Shown piece after piece: positions 1 to 8,955 of a stretch of DNA of 64,000 nt. The notes beneath the pieces were generated by a model, which saw nothing but the letters and a program-made list of their open reading frames with translations, searched no databases and was not told where the DNA came from. Each line of letters starts with the position of its first letter. Positions within the stretch are counted from its first letter, which is position 1. The position numbers and the translations under genes are program-made. Origin of the DNA: Portibacter lacus (lineage in GTDB: Bacteria > Bacteroidota > Bacteroidia > Chitinophagales > Saprospiraceae). The DNA lies in assembly GCF_021533215.1 (NCBI RefSeq), contig NZ_JAJNKA010000004.1:431179-495178 (forward strand), written 5' to 3'.

Positions 1-284
1 GAATGACTTAACACAATAACGTCTGAACTTGTCTGCCCAGCTACTTGTGCGATTACAGAAGTATAAATTTGGCTATCGAAATGATTCAATGCATCATCCT
101 TAACATTAAGAATTTTCGATGCGCCATAAATTCCAAGATCTTCCGCTCCAGTAACATCACCTAAGCATAGTGCAATGCAGTCTGTTGATAAAGCGTCTGC
201 TAATTTCCGGCCGTAGGTTACCGCCTCGAAAGTCGCTTTCTTGAATTTTCCTTTTATCGTTTCAGCAAATACTAATACTGACAT
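1..284 (-). CDS. etfA: Electron transfer flavoprotein alpha subunit, N-terminal part
   Basis: The reverse strand from an ATG at 284 reads MSVLVFAETIKGKFKKATFE and stays open to the window edge, giving about 94 residues. This matches the N-terminal domain of EtfA, which with EtfB binds FAD and AMP and carries electrons from acyl-CoA dehydrogenases to the quinone pool. It lies 19 bp downstream of etfB on the same strand, the usual etfBA order, so the two are probably co-transcribed. The gene is cut by the window; the C-terminal FAD-binding domain is not visible. Identification rests on the N-terminal sequence and on the neighbour. Confidence 0.9.
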   Translation of the reverse strand, partial: MSVLVFAETIKGKFKKATFEAVTYGRKLADALSTDCIALCLGDVTGAEDLGIYGASKILNVKDDALNHFDSQIYTSVIAQVAGQTSSDVIVLSH

Positions 285-303
285 ATTTCTCTTCTTTTAA
301 AAA

Positions 304-1044
304 TTAAATCACTTTTGCTTCCTCATGAAGCAATCTTACTAACTCTTCCATATTCTCAGGATCTACCATTTTCACTCCTTCTTTTTTCTCAGGAAGTTCA
401 AATGAAGCAATCGAAACTGGCTCTTCTACTACTGCAGGTTCTACTACCTCTAGTGGTTTTCTCTTCGCCATCATAATTCCTCTCATATTAGGAATACGTT
501 GTTCCGCCAGACCTTTCGCTGCTGACAATACAAATGGAGTATCCAACTTAATGCCTTCTACCCCACCCTCGATATCTCTTTCGATGCTCGCTGAAGAACC
601 TTCCAGTTCTAATTTACTAGCGTACGAAATAAATGGAAGATCTAAAAACTCAGCGATCATTCCTGGAACTTCAGATCCATTATAATCAATGGTTTCTTTT
701 CCTGTAAATATGATGTCGTAGTTTTCTGATTTTGCATGATCAGAAATATATTTCGCTACAGCGAAAGCACTTTCTGGCTCTGCATTCACTCTAATGGCCT
801 TATCTGCACCAATGGCTAAGGCTTTTCTGATGATAATATCGTTACTAGCTGGACCAACATTGATCGCTACAACTTCACCACCTAATTTTTCTTTTAACTC
901 TAATGCTCTTACTAAGGCATACCACTCGTCATAAGGATTCATGATAAATTGAACTCCATTCGTATCGAATTCTTTATTATCATTAGTAAACCCAATCTTA
1001 GCAGTGGTTTCAGGAGTTTTACTTATACAAACTAAAAACTTCAT
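304..1044 (-). CDS. etfB: Electron transfer flavoprotein beta subunit
   Basis: 246 residues, the normal EtfB length. It begins MKFLVCISKTPETTAKIGF, has the conserved NPYDEWYALVRALELKE segment near residues 36-52 and the IRKALAIGADKAIRV segment near 72-86 that helps form the AMP site. The heterodimer with EtfA passes electrons from fatty acid and amino acid dehydrogenases to ETF:quinone oxidoreductase in the cytoplasm. It is the first gene of the etfBA operon. A perfect Bacteroidota -7 box lies 23 bp upstream of the ATG and points into the gene. Confidence 0.95.
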   Translation of the reverse strand: MKFLVCISKTPETTAKIGFTNDNKEFDTNGVQFIMNPYDEWYALVRALELKEKLGGEVVAINVGPASNDIIIRKALAIGADKAIRVNAEPESAFAVAKYISDHAKSENYDIIFTGKETIDYNGSEVPGMIAEFLDLPFISYASKLELEGSSASIERDIEGGVEGIKLDTPFVLSAAKGLAEQRIPNMRGIMMAKRKPLEVVEPAVVEEPVSIASFELPEKKEGVKMVDPENMEELVRLLHEEAKVI

Positions 1045-1067
1045 AAGTTATTTACTTAATTTTGCCA

Positions 1068-1075
1068 CAAATATA
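1068..1075 (-). promoter_or_regulatory. -7 promoter box of etfBA
   Basis: On the reverse strand this reads TATATTTG, an exact match to the Bacteroidota -7 consensus TAnnTTTG, 23 nt before the etfB ATG. The -33 region has only a weak TTA-like match at the expected distance. It lies in the 61 bp gap between etfB and the divergent TPR gene. Confidence 0.5.
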
Positions 1076-1105
1076 TATAATTCTTACCGATAACATTTAA
1101 TACTA

Positions 1106-1426
1106 ATGGATTCAAGATTAAAAAGTTTACTAAACCTGCTAAAGGATAGTCCAAACGACGGTTTTTTACTTTTTGCAATAGCCAAGGAATATGAGGGGCA
1201 AGAAGATTTTGAGAATGCTTTATCTTACTATGAAAAGTTGAGAAGTATAGATCAAGATTATGTGGGATTGTATTTTCATTTGGGTGCGTTATATGCGGAG
1301 TTAGATGATTCGGATAAAGCGATGGAGGTTTATGACCAGGGAATAGAGATTGCAATAAAGATTAAGGATCAGCATGCGCTTTCGGAGTTGAAAGGATCGA
1401 AGATGAATCTGGAGTTGGGGTTGTGA
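1106..1426 (+). CDS. Small TPR-repeat protein
   Basis: 106 residues, soluble, no signal peptide. At least two tetratricopeptide helix pairs are visible: residues about 16-45 (GFLLFAIAKEYEGQEDFENALSYYEKL broken at the usual positions) and 50-83 (GLYFHLGALYAELDDSDKAMEVYDQG). Such short TPR proteins usually mediate protein contacts; no partner is evident. It is transcribed divergently from etfB with 61 bp between them, and is followed by GAGTC-type repeats. The function is not known. Confidence 0.85.
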   Translation: MDSRLKSLLNLLKDSPNDGFLLFAIAKEYEGQEDFENALSYYEKLRSIDQDYVGLYFHLGALYAELDDSDKAMEVYDQGIEIAIKIKDQHALSELKGSKMNLELGL

Positions 1427-1478
1427 GTCTTGAGTCCAGAGTCTTCAGTCGTGAGTCGTGAGTCGTGAGTCAGATCGT
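1424..1478 (+). repeat. Degenerate GAGTC / GTGAGTC short-repeat tract
   Basis: Immediately after the TPR gene stop, GAGTC recurs about every 7-10 bp, with three clean tandem heptamers GTGAGTC in the centre. The same motif recurs after the next gene and, as its complement GACTY, fills 1960-2262. Function unknown. Confidence 0.7.
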
Positions 1479-1611
1479 CGAGCCGAAGCGTATTGCAGGG
1501 ATCAGCGAGCTATTAGCGAGGTAAAACCATTGCAACTTGCGTCAGCATTTTTCCTAACCACAATAGAGCGAAACCTATTTAAAAAATTAATGAATCGTAA
1601 ATTAGCAACCT

Positions 1612-1905
1612 ATGACCATCAATGAATTTAAATCAAAGTGTGAGTTACCTGGACAAGTCTTTGACGACGAAATCCTCCAGAGCTTATACCTAATCAAACA
1701 GGATAATTGGGATGCCGCACATAATATTGCACAGGATAATCATAGCAAATACGGAAGTCTAGTTCATGGGCTACTCCATAGAATAGAAGGAGATCAGTGG
1801 AATGCTTCTTACTGGTATAGACAAGCTGGCGAGCCTGATTTATCTGGTTCTATAGATGAGCTATGGGAATATATTGCAAAGAAATATATAGCATCTATAA
1901 TTTAA
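1612..1905 (+). CDS. Hypothetical small soluble protein
   Basis: 97 residues beginning MTINEFKSKCELPGQVFDDE; not confidently assigned to a named family. The sequence is helical, with AAHNIAQDNHSKYGSLVHG followed by a Trp/Tyr-rich stretch WNASYWYRQAG, which resembles proteins where a short TPR-like fold is capped by aromatic residues. No signal peptide or membrane segment. The gene is isolated on both sides by GAGTC/GACTY short-repeat DNA, which is unusual and suggests it sits in a mutable intergenic region. It appears real because it is a clean ATG-to-TAA frame with protein-like composition. Confidence 0.65.
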   Translation: MTINEFKSKCELPGQVFDDEILQSLYLIKQDNWDAAHNIAQDNHSKYGSLVHGLLHRIEGDQWNASYWYRQAGEPDLSGSIDELWEYIAKKYIASII

Positions 1906-1910
1906 TGATT

Positions 1911-2262
1911 CGGTCGTGAGTCGTGAGTCTTGGGTCGTGAGTCCAAAGTCTTGAGTCGTGTGACTTCAGATTTCCGACTTAAAACCAGACTTCCGACTTA
2001 TCACTTCAGACCTATGAGCAACGCGACTTTCGACTTCCGACTTCCCGACTCCAGACTTAACACTTCCGACTTCCGACTTCATTCTTAAAACCAGACTCCC
2101 GACCTATCACTTCAGACCTATGAGCAACGTGACTTTCGACTTCCGACTTCCCGACTCCAGACTTCAGACTTAAAACCAGACTCCCGACCTATCACTTCAG
2201 ACCTATGAGCAACGCGACTTTCGACTTCCGACTTCCCGACTCCAGACTTCAGACTTCCCGAC
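1911..2262. repeat. Compound GAGTC then GACTY repeat region with three long units
   Basis: 350 bp between the 97-residue protein and dapF. The first 45 bp repeat GTGAGTC-like words. From about 1960 the complementary words GACTT, GACTC and CCGACTT take over, so the two parts could base-pair. Three longer units of about 85 bp begin with AAAACCAGACT at 1981, 2087 and 2172, each containing TATCACTTCAGACCTATGAG and ending with short GACTT words. No open reading frame or known element is seen. The repeats run to the dapF stop codon. Confidence 0.8.
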
Positions 2263-3051
2263 TTAAACACCAATCACCCCCTCAAACACCCGAACCGCCG
2301 GCCCAGACAATACAATATCAAAATACTGCCCATCCTTTTCCATAAAACTCACTTTCAACTGCCCGCCCTTCGTCATGACATCCACCGAATTCTTACCTTT
2401 ATTTCCCATGAACTCATTATAAGCAATCGCACAAGCCGTAACACCAGTCCCGCAAGACAGCGTTTCATCCTCTACCCCACGCTCATAAGTTTCTACACTG
2501 ATTCCATTCTCAAGCATTTTCGCCGCATTCACATTGATTCCCTCGGCCTTATATTGATCATTGTACCGTATTTTCCTTCCGAAATCCACGATATCAAGTG
2601 CCTCTCCCTTTTTCAAAAGCTGCACATAATGCGGCGACCCCGTATTCATCTCGTATACATTCGTTTTCAAATTTGAAATCTTAGAAACATTGATCATCCC
2701 TAATTCCACCCATCCATCCTCTAAAATTTCGCCCGCATGTTTTCCATCGATTGCATCGAAAACAGTAGAGTCCTTTGCTAAGCCAATAAACTTCGCAAAT
2801 GCAATCGCACATCGTCCTCCATTCCCACACATCGTACTTTCACTTCCATCAGAATTATAATACACCATTCGGAAATCATGCTCACTTCCTTCTTCAAGAA
2901 TGATCAATCCATCTGCTCCTATGCCGAACTTCCGATCACACAACCTCGCAATAACAGGCGTATTATCCTTAATTGCCGATACATCATTCCGCCCATCTAG
3001 AAAAATAAAATCATTTCCAGTCCCTTGATATTTCCAAAATTTATACTCCAC
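2263..3051 (-). CDS. dapF: Diaminopimelate epimerase
   Basis: 262 residues, close to the family norm. It converts LL- to meso-diaminopimelate for lysine and peptidoglycan synthesis in the cytoplasm. The two catalytic cysteines are visible: Cys75 in MCGNGGRC and Cys200 in SCGTGVTAC; the N-terminal YQGTGNDFIFLD motif (residues 8-19) is also typical. It stands alone, with repeats abutting its stop codon and a 198 bp gap before the divergent membrane protein gene. Confidence 0.97.
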   Translation of the reverse strand: MEYKFWKYQGTGNDFIFLDGRNDVSAIKDNTPVIARLCDRKFGIGADGLIILEEGSEHDFRMVYYNSDGSESTMCGNGGRCAIAFAKFIGLAKDSTVFDAIDGKHAGEILEDGWVELGMINVSKISNLKTNVYEMNTGSPHYVQLLKKGEALDIVDFGRKIRYNDQYKAEGINVNAAKMLENGISVETYERGVEDETLSCGTGVTACAIAYNEFMGNKGKNSVDVMTKGGQLKVSFMEKDGQYFDIVLSGPAVRVFEGVIGV

Positions 3052-3212
3052 TTGATTAACTGTTTACTGCTTATAAAATTTATTCAGAAATATGCATAAC
3101 AACATTTCAGAAAAATAATTCATAATTGAACCGTAAAAATAAAAAATCCTTCGCTCTTTTCACTTTCTCTTATTTCTACCTACGTAATTCAAGCAACTTA
3201 AGGATAATTTAT

Positions 3213-3220
3213 CATCTTTG
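3213..3220 (+). promoter_or_regulatory. Possible -7 box upstream of the 757-residue membrane protein
   Basis: CATCTTTG differs from TAnnTTTG only in the first base and lies 29 nt before the proposed TTG start at 3250. No clear TTTG -33 element is seen. Weak evidence. Confidence 0.3.
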
Positions 3221-3249
3221 CCCAATAGAAAAAACCGCGATCTAACATC

Positions 3250-5523
3250 TTGAAAGATTTATTAACAGATTGGAAAAACTTAGCTAGCCTTGCTTCTATT
3301 TTTGTAATCGTACAGGTTATTTTAGCATACTTTCTGGGCGATGCTTTTTGGCATCCTGGCTCATACGTTTATACTTTCGGTGGCGATGGATCATTCATCT
3401 ATTACAACATGATTTTCCACACTTTTTTTGGAAATGGGATGATGCTCGAAAGCATGAATTTTCCGAATTTTGAGTCCATCTTTATGACAGATGCGCAAGC
3501 GGCATTGAGTATTGCATTTTCTTGGATTCATGATGTTTTACCTGGCTATTTTACGCCTAATAAAATTGTGGGTTGGAGTCATCGCTTCCATTATATTATG
3601 CTTGGCTTTGCGTCTATTTATGTGTATAAAACACTGGAGTTATTTAAAATAAACAAAGCGATCTCAATCCCCGCGAGCATACTTATCATCTTGCTTTCTC
3701 CCATGATGATTAGGCTGAGTGCTGGACATTTCGGATTGGCTTTTCCGTTTGTTTTCTCGTATACTTTTTTCTTTCTATGTCAATTTTATCTTAGAGATCA
3801 GATCAAAAAGTTTAATGTTATTGCATTTATGCTAGTCCTATTGTTTTTCGGGCTGAACAATTTCTATATCGGAATGATTAACCTTACATTTTCGCTGTTG
3901 ATATCTATCATTCTCCTTACTCAGAAAGCTTTAAGAAAAAAGGGGTTTTACCTACTCGGTATTTCTGTGGTATTAATCATTGCATTGTACCTATTTATCC
4001 AACTGACCGATCCTGGAGCTGATCGTATAGAAATTCAATGGGGGTACTTTTTCAATCGAGCAAATCTAGCAAGCTTCCTTTATCCGCCTACTGGTATTCT
4101 CCATGAGTTATTAAGCAAGGTGAGCAATCCAAAAACTGGTGGATTCGAAACCTGGATAAACCTTGGTATTATCCCAATTTTGATCCTAGTGACCGCCCCT
4201 TTACTTACCTTGCTGAAGAAGCCTGAGTTAAATAAAAATACGTACCGAAAACTATTCACAATTCTGGGAATAGCAGGAGCTATCATGTTCATTTATGGAA
4301 GTGCTGCCTTGTATTACATCCCATTTTTACGAGATTATTTCTTTTTGAAAATCAGTTTACTGACCATGTTCAAGGCCTCTGCTAGGTTTGCTTGGCCTGT
4401 TTATTTTATTGCAACGATTTTGTCTATGATTTACCTTAACAAGGTGATTTCGATTGACAGACTTTCTCGAAAATATGTTATCCCAATCTTGCTCTTCCTT
4501 GTATTTTCGATTTGGGGAATTGAAACCTATATATACCTTGACCAAAAGGTGTTTGTGCAAATGTTTAATAATCCTTATTCTCAGGAAACGAAGTCTAAAA
4601 TGCTAGGTATTGTTGAGGATAGTGATATTAAATTGGAAGAGTTTCAAGCGCTCTACTCCGTTCCACTAATGGAAGGATGGAATGACAAGTTTCACATCGT
4701 TCCTCATTTTAATGCCGAATTTAATTCCATACTTTTTTCCATGTCTACTGGCCTTCCAATGATCAATGGAATGCTGTCCAGAATTGGTATAACGGATGCT
4801 TCGAATGCTATTCAGTTAAGCGCAGATCCAAAGATTAAAAGGGCATTGCTAACGCAATTGGATCAAGAGAAAGACATCTTAATAGTTTTCGGAAAAGACC
4901 CTGAGAAATTAACCACTGGTGAGAAATATCTGCTTAATCAATCTACATTGCTCGCTGATGAGAAAGATTTTCAATTGCGAAGGTTAACAATCGATCAACT
5001 AGATCTTAGCTCATTCCAAGATAGTATTATCAGTAAATTTGCTGACGCCAAAGTTTCAGTATTCGATACAGATAGTTTATTCTTTCATTATGAAAATTTC
5101 GACAATGAAGACCCTTCCTTTTCTTATACAGGAGCAGGCAGTAAGGTAATCAATCAAGAAGGTTTATTGATTTCTACAAGCCTACCCGATTCGATCGTCG
5201 GGACGTATGAATCTTCTATCTGGATCAAGCTAGACAATCACAAATACGGAATGCCAGAATTTAAACTGGACTTTTTAGACCAAGAAGGGAATGTGATCGG
5301 AGGTGGTCGATTTGATGCATTTATTTCGAGAGACATCCATCATTCATGGGTAAGAGCGAGTGAAGACTGGACAATTCCTGCTCAAGCAAAGTCAATCAAT
5401 GTTTATGTTGAAAACATCAATCAAACCTTCCATGTGGATGAATGGACGTTCAGAGCGGTGGATTCAGAACTGGTTAGAAAAAGCCCATATGAATTTCTTT
5501 TTAATAATTATAAGCTGAAATAA
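3250..5523 (+). CDS. Large polytopic membrane protein, glycosyltransferase-like
   Basis: 757 residues from a TTG start; no ATG in this frame is close, and the N-terminus MKDLLTDWKNLASLASIFVI begins just before the first membrane helix. Residues about 12-425 contain roughly ten hydrophobic helices, and residues about 430-757 are soluble with an apparent beta-sandwich end. The first outer loop holds FGGDGSFIYYN, where GT-C glycosyltransferases carry an acidic motif, but I cannot prove catalysis. Neighbouring genes at 5540-7014 and 7099-8955 are also multi-spanning, and the 618-residue one shares this membrane-plus-soluble-tail design, so a role in surface glycan assembly is inferred. Confidence 0.75.
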   Translation: MKDLLTDWKNLASLASIFVIVQVILAYFLGDAFWHPGSYVYTFGGDGSFIYYNMIFHTFFGNGMMLESMNFPNFESIFMTDAQAALSIAFSWIHDVLPGYFTPNKIVGWSHRFHYIMLGFASIYVYKTLELFKINKAISIPASILIILLSPMMIRLSAGHFGLAFPFVFSYTFFFLCQFYLRDQIKKFNVIAFMLVLLFFGLNNFYIGMINLTFSLLISIILLTQKALRKKGFYLLGISVVLIIALYLFIQLTDPGADRIEIQWGYFFNRANLASFLYPPTGILHELLSKVSNPKTGGFETWINLGIIPILILVTAPLLTLLKKPELNKNTYRKLFTILGIAGAIMFIYGSAALYYIPFLRDYFFLKISLLTMFKASARFAWPVYFIATILSMIYLNKVISIDRLSRKYVIPILLFLVFSIWGIETYIYLDQKVFVQMFNNPYSQETKSKMLGIVEDSDIKLEEFQALYSVPLMEGWNDKFHIVPHFNAEFNSILFSMSTGLPMINGMLSRIGITDASNAIQLSADPKIKRALLTQLDQEKDILIVFGKDPEKLTTGEKYLLNQSTLLADEKDFQLRRLTIDQLDLSSFQDSIISKFADAKVSVFDTDSLFFHYENFDNEDPSFSYTGAGSKVINQEGLLISTSLPDSIVGTYESSIWIKLDNHKYGMPEFKLDFLDQEGNVIGGGRFDAFISRDIHHSWVRASEDWTIPAQAKSINVYVENINQTFHVDEWTFRAVDSELVRKSPYEFLFNNYKLK

Positions 5524-5539
5524 TCAGGTTAGGTAAATC

Positions 5540-6559
5540 CTATTTGTAATCTATAATTTTAACAGTTTTCACATTTTCATACCTGCCTAGTTCTCGTGCT
5601 TCAAATTTATTCGAAACATATTCAAGAACACTGAATTCATGCAAAATAATTATGTCTCCTGGGTTTATATTTTCTTTTGTGGTGATCCTTAGATCTCTCC
5701 CATTCTCATGGTGATAGTACTTATAGAATAGCAAATGTGCATAATACCCTTCATTGATAAGGATATATTTGTCAGGATCATCTAAATTTTCATATTGATC
5801 TTTTAAGAAATAATTGATGTTAAAAGTTTCCTCTTCAAATGGCCTAACATGTGGTGTAAAAAAATTTTCTTTTACTTTGAAAATACCAAAAACTAAAAGC
5901 AGCAATAAGAATGCTCCACCCAGATAATTGTAACCATTCTTATAAATATGGACTCGTTTACATTGGGAATAAATGAAAAAAATCATGGATCCAACTATAG
6001 CAGAAAAAAACGGATAAACAGGCATTGCATACCATTCTAACTTAGTCCCAATACTGGACACAATTAACAAGTAGTATAAGCCAGCTGCCAAGCAATAATT
6101 TAAATACTGTCTATTCTTAATATCATATACTCTAAGGATAATCCCCAATATCAAAAATGGAAACCAAAATGTATAATGTGTGAAAAACATTAACTTGAGG
6201 TAGTAATACCAAGGATGATCATGACCTGGAATCTCGCCGGAAAATCGACCACCAAGTTCTTCAAAAACGACTGCATTCCAATAACCTGGTGTGATAAAAT
6301 CTCGATAAATGTAATGGAAGCCTACTAAACCAATTAGGACGATGAGGCCAATATAGAATTCCTTTGATTTTAAAACTGAAAGTACTGAACGATGAAAGAT
6401 TGCTGCTATTACTAAGAAGGGAGTGCAGATTAAACCTGCAACACCTTTCGTATACGTTGCCAATAAAATTCCAAGGAAGGTGAATAACAAGTGCTGTCCT
6501 TCCTTCCTTCCTTCCTTCCTTCCTTCCTTCCTTCCAAATATTTGTAAAAACTGAAACAA
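5540..6559 (-). CDS. C-terminal frame of a phase-variable GT-C glycosyltransferase
   Basis: This frame holds the second half of the gene that starts at 7014. True sequence begins within the tetranucleotide tract near 6535; after the GRKEG repeats it reads QHLLFTFLGILLATYTKGVAG, the LGLxxTKG helix typical of ArnT/PMT-type lipid-linked sugar transferases. About eight membrane helices and a short soluble end (from about 5860 downward in coordinate) follow. As sequenced it is one reading frame away from the N-terminal half. Gain of one 4 bp unit or loss of two joins the halves into 492 or 488 residues, the normal size for the family. The residues upstream of the tract in this frame are not expected to be translated. 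Confidence 0.85.
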   Translation of the reverse strand: MFQFLQIFGRKEGRKEGRKEGQHLLFTFLGILLATYTKGVAGLICTPFLVIAAIFHRSVLSVLKSKEFYIGLIVLIGLVGFHYIYRDFITPGYWNAVVFEELGGRFSGEIPGHDHPWYYYLKLMFFTHYTFWFPFLILGIILRVYDIKNRQYLNYCLAAGLYYLLIVSSIGTKLEWYAMPVYPFFSAIVGSMIFFIYSQCKRVHIYKNGYNYLGGAFLLLLLVFGIFKVKENFFTPHVRPFEEETFNINYFLKDQYENLDDPDKYILINEGYYAHLLFYKYYHHENGRDLRITTKENINPGDIIILHEFSVLEYVSNKFEARELGRYENVKTVKIIDYK

Positions 6560-7014
6560 TAAAAGGTGTTAAAAAATATAAGCATCGCGTCATAATCGCC
6601 AGTTCGTGTGCCATGTACCATAATGTAGCCAGGGGTGGTGATTAATACGCCTACCGCAATATATGGTAATAATGATGAATTACTTCTTTTAGCAATAAAA
6701 CGAAACAGAATGATCGCTGTTCCCAATCCGGCAAAAGCGGATGGCAACCTAATAGCTGTTGTAGAATATCCTATAATTTTAATAAAGAAGATCTGACACC
6801 ATAGCATGAATGGTGGTTTCACACTCCACATCTCTGGACTTCCATCGTAAAAAACCAGGAAGGGATTCCCGGACTTAAACATTTCATAAGCATTCACTGC
6901 AAGCCTAGCCTCATCCCATATGATAACAGGCAAGTGGTCTAGGTGTGCAAATAGAATATAGATTACCATTGACCAAAAAATGACCTTGCCAATTGTCTCT
7001 TTATTGTTTTTCAT
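6430..7014 (-). CDS. N-terminal frame of a phase-variable GT-C glycosyltransferase, OFF as sequenced
   Basis: 194 residues in the present state, of which about 172 are genuine. The first helix (residues 10-30) is followed by WDEARLAVNA (33-42), the conserved Asp-Glu of the first outer loop in ArnT/PMT glycosyltransferases. VKPPFMLW (65-72) and TGDYDAMLIFFNTFYCF (138-154) are the next family motifs. At residue 161 the reading enters a GGAA tract coding EGRKEGRKEGRK and then runs out of frame into DSTCYS and a stop. The enzyme would transfer a sugar from a polyprenyl carrier outside the inner membrane. The ATG lies 2 nt after a TACATTTT box, with an ATTG tract just above it. Confidence 0.85.
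   Translation of the reverse strand: MKNNKETIGKVIFWSMVIYILFAHLDHLPVIIWDEARLAVNAYEMFKSGNPFLVFYDGSPEMWSVKPPFMLWCQIFFIKIIGYSTTAIRLPSAFAGLGTAIILFRFIAKRSNSSLLPYIAVGVLITTPGYIMVHGTRTGDYDAMLIFFNTFYCFSFYKYLEGRKEGRKEGRKDSTCYSPSLEFYWQRIRKVLQV
6497..6535. repeat. (TCCT)n / (AAGG)n tetranucleotide tract inside a glycosyltransferase gene
   Basis: 39 bp of perfect 4 bp repeat, 9.75 copies, in the coding part of the gene spanning 5540-7014. It encodes an EGRK-type tetrapeptide repeat in all three reverse frames, so translation passes through it in each frame; only the downstream frame changes. It maps to a loop between membrane helices, where variable length can be tolerated. Confidence 0.97.
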
Positions 7015-7042
7015 CCAAAATGTAATTCATCAATTGCTTTAA

Positions 7043-7078
<36 letters not shown>

Positions 7079-7098
7079 GAGTTATTTTCAAATGCGTT

Positions 7099-8955
7099 TT
7101 ACTTTCTAATAAACCGATCTATCGTAAAATCATCAAAATATAATTTTTTATTCGATTTATTTTCTATCGTAACTTTCATCTTCCATTCTGGGGTGGCCTT
7201 TTTAGGTACTTTCACAAAGAAACTTGCTGCTCCCCATACATCCGCTTTGCCCATATGAAAGATTGAATTATTTTCATTGCCAACAAATCTCGCCATTTTA
7301 AAACCTCTTGATTTTTTTTCATATCCCTTCTCATCATAAAACTTTATGATAATGCGCTCTAAATCCCATTGAACAGTAACCATATCTTCATTTTTACGAT
7401 AAGAGAAGATACTTAACCTAATTAACTCGTCAGGGTGGAGGTTTAGGTTTTGAAAACTGTCTTCAAATTTAATATTAGGCTGTGGAGTTGAAGAAAAATA
7501 TGAAAATTGACCTGAATAAGAAAATTCATCACTTAGATTATCGTCATTGACCTTCTCGAAGTCTTCAAAATATAGGTTTTTCACTAATTCAATTTTATCC
7601 TCATTTGGTTGCTCTTCATTAGAATCAAACTCTTTAACAGCATTTAGATCAATTTTTAGTCTTCCAAAAATCGTCCAATAATAGGTCCTGTTCGTTTGTT
7701 CTGAGAGTAGAATGCCTTTTTTCGACTGGATAGATTGAAAGATATTAAGGACAATACACCCAACTAAGATGAACAGTGAGAAAATTCTTAAAGCTTGATT
7801 TTTTTTACAAATATCGAAAAACGCAGCGAGCCCAAAAACCAATAAAGGGTATGATTCAATCATTACTCGAGAGCCGAGACCTGGAAAGTAATTAACCGTA
7901 TAATAGGAGAAGTGAATCCAAGAACTCAATCCGACAAACACCAAAATGGGTAAAATAACTGATGGTGCTCTTTTACGGAGAAAGAATAATCCAATTAAAG
8001 AAAATAACATTAAAGGAGTGTACACAAGCCAACCATTATTATAACTCAAAAATGCATTAAAGAAATCCGGCGAGGTAAAGTCAAAACCCTCTCCTGCATA
8101 TGGATTAAAATAGAATTCGCCACTTACAAAATGCCAGTAAGAAATCTGTGGACTAAGCATTAAAATGAGACCAACTAGGGCTATTATTAAATATTTGTAA
8201 TTTCCCACTAAAAAATTAATTCGCTCCTTCAAGGTTTTAATACTATAAATCCCCCATAAAACAGGAATCCCTAAGGCGATGATTTCTGGAATTCGAGTAA
8301 TCGTAATCAACCCCACGAATAAGCCGATCATCCAAGCTTTGATATAGTTAGGATTAGTATAAAATTTGCTCGTAAAATAGATCAACATGCACATATTGAA
8401 GAACTGAAATGGATGTGCCATCGTTAAATTAGGAACATGGAAAAACAGGTTCGTTCCTAGTGCAATTCCGATGATACTTAAAGCTGTAATTCTTTGATTG
8501 AAATAATTTAAAAGAATGGGTATCAGAAAATATAACCCTATCAAAATATAAAGCACTTTCAATATATTAATAGAAATGATATAGGGTTTACTCCATCCAT
8601 CCGAAGCATATCGATGATCAAATTTTGTATAGATGTGCGCAAGAAAAAAAGCTGGCAACTCCATGACCGCAACACCTACAGAATACTTAATGTACTTCCT
8701 ACCAATGCTCGTTTCTCTTAACCAATAGGGATCATCTAATAGAACTGAAGAAGATGGAAAATTTTCAACCATCGATGCCGTACTTTTCGAATATTCACCG
8801 ACATCCTGATTAATCAATGCCGAAACCAAATGAATGTAATATCCTGATGAATCTCCATTGGACATTACATCGTACAAATTATACAGCGTAAAAAAACTAA
8901 AAAAGTAAATTACTCCAATAAATCCAACAATTTTCGAACGATAGGACATCTGCAA
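7099..8955 (-). CDS. Polytopic membrane protein with soluble C-terminal domain
   Basis: 618 residues. About ten membrane helices fill residues 10-410; residues 430-618 are soluble, with alternating short strands suggesting a carbohydrate-binding-like fold. The first outer loop contains NGDSSGYYIHL (about residues 34-44), an acidic position like that of GT-C glycosyltransferases. The start is uncertain: MQMSYRSKIVG could also begin at the second Met. It precedes the phase-variable transferase on the same strand with an 84 bp gap containing the ATTG tract. I infer a role in surface glycan or glycoprotein assembly but recognise no characterised homologue. Confidence 0.75.
   Translation of the reverse strand: MQMSYRSKIVGFIGVIYFFSFFTLYNLYDVMSNGDSSGYYIHLVSALINQDVGEYSKSTASMVENFPSSSVLLDDPYWLRETSIGRKYIKYSVGVAVMELPAFFLAHIYTKFDHRYASDGWSKPYIISINILKVLYILIGLYFLIPILLNYFNQRITALSIIGIALGTNLFFHVPNLTMAHPFQFFNMCMLIYFTSKFYTNPNYIKAWMIGLFVGLITITRIPEIIALGIPVLWGIYSIKTLKERINFLVGNYKYLIIALVGLILMLSPQISYWHFVSGEFYFNPYAGEGFDFTSPDFFNAFLSYNNGWLVYTPLMLFSLIGLFFLRKRAPSVILPILVFVGLSSWIHFSYYTVNYFPGLGSRVMIESYPLLVFGLAAFFDICKKNQALRIFSLFILVGCIVLNIFQSIQSKKGILLSEQTNRTYYWTIFGRLKIDLNAVKEFDSNEEQPNEDKIELVKNLYFEDFEKVNDDNLSDEFSYSGQFSYFSSTPQPNIKFEDSFQNLNLHPDELIRLSIFSYRKNEDMVTVQWDLERIIIKFYDEKGYEKKSRGFKMARFVGNENNSIFHMGKADVWGAASFFVKVPKKATPEWKMKVTIENKSNKKLYFDDFTIDRFIRK

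Noticed and set aside
1056..1355. A reverse-strand ORF over the TPR gene
   Set aside because: It is a shadow: the forward frame has clear TPR sequence, while this one is low-complexity and would overlap the etfB promoter.
6261..6614. Third-frame ORF across the tetranucleotide tract
   Set aside because: All three frames are open in the tract; outside it this frame lacks membrane-protein character and matches neither half of the enzyme.
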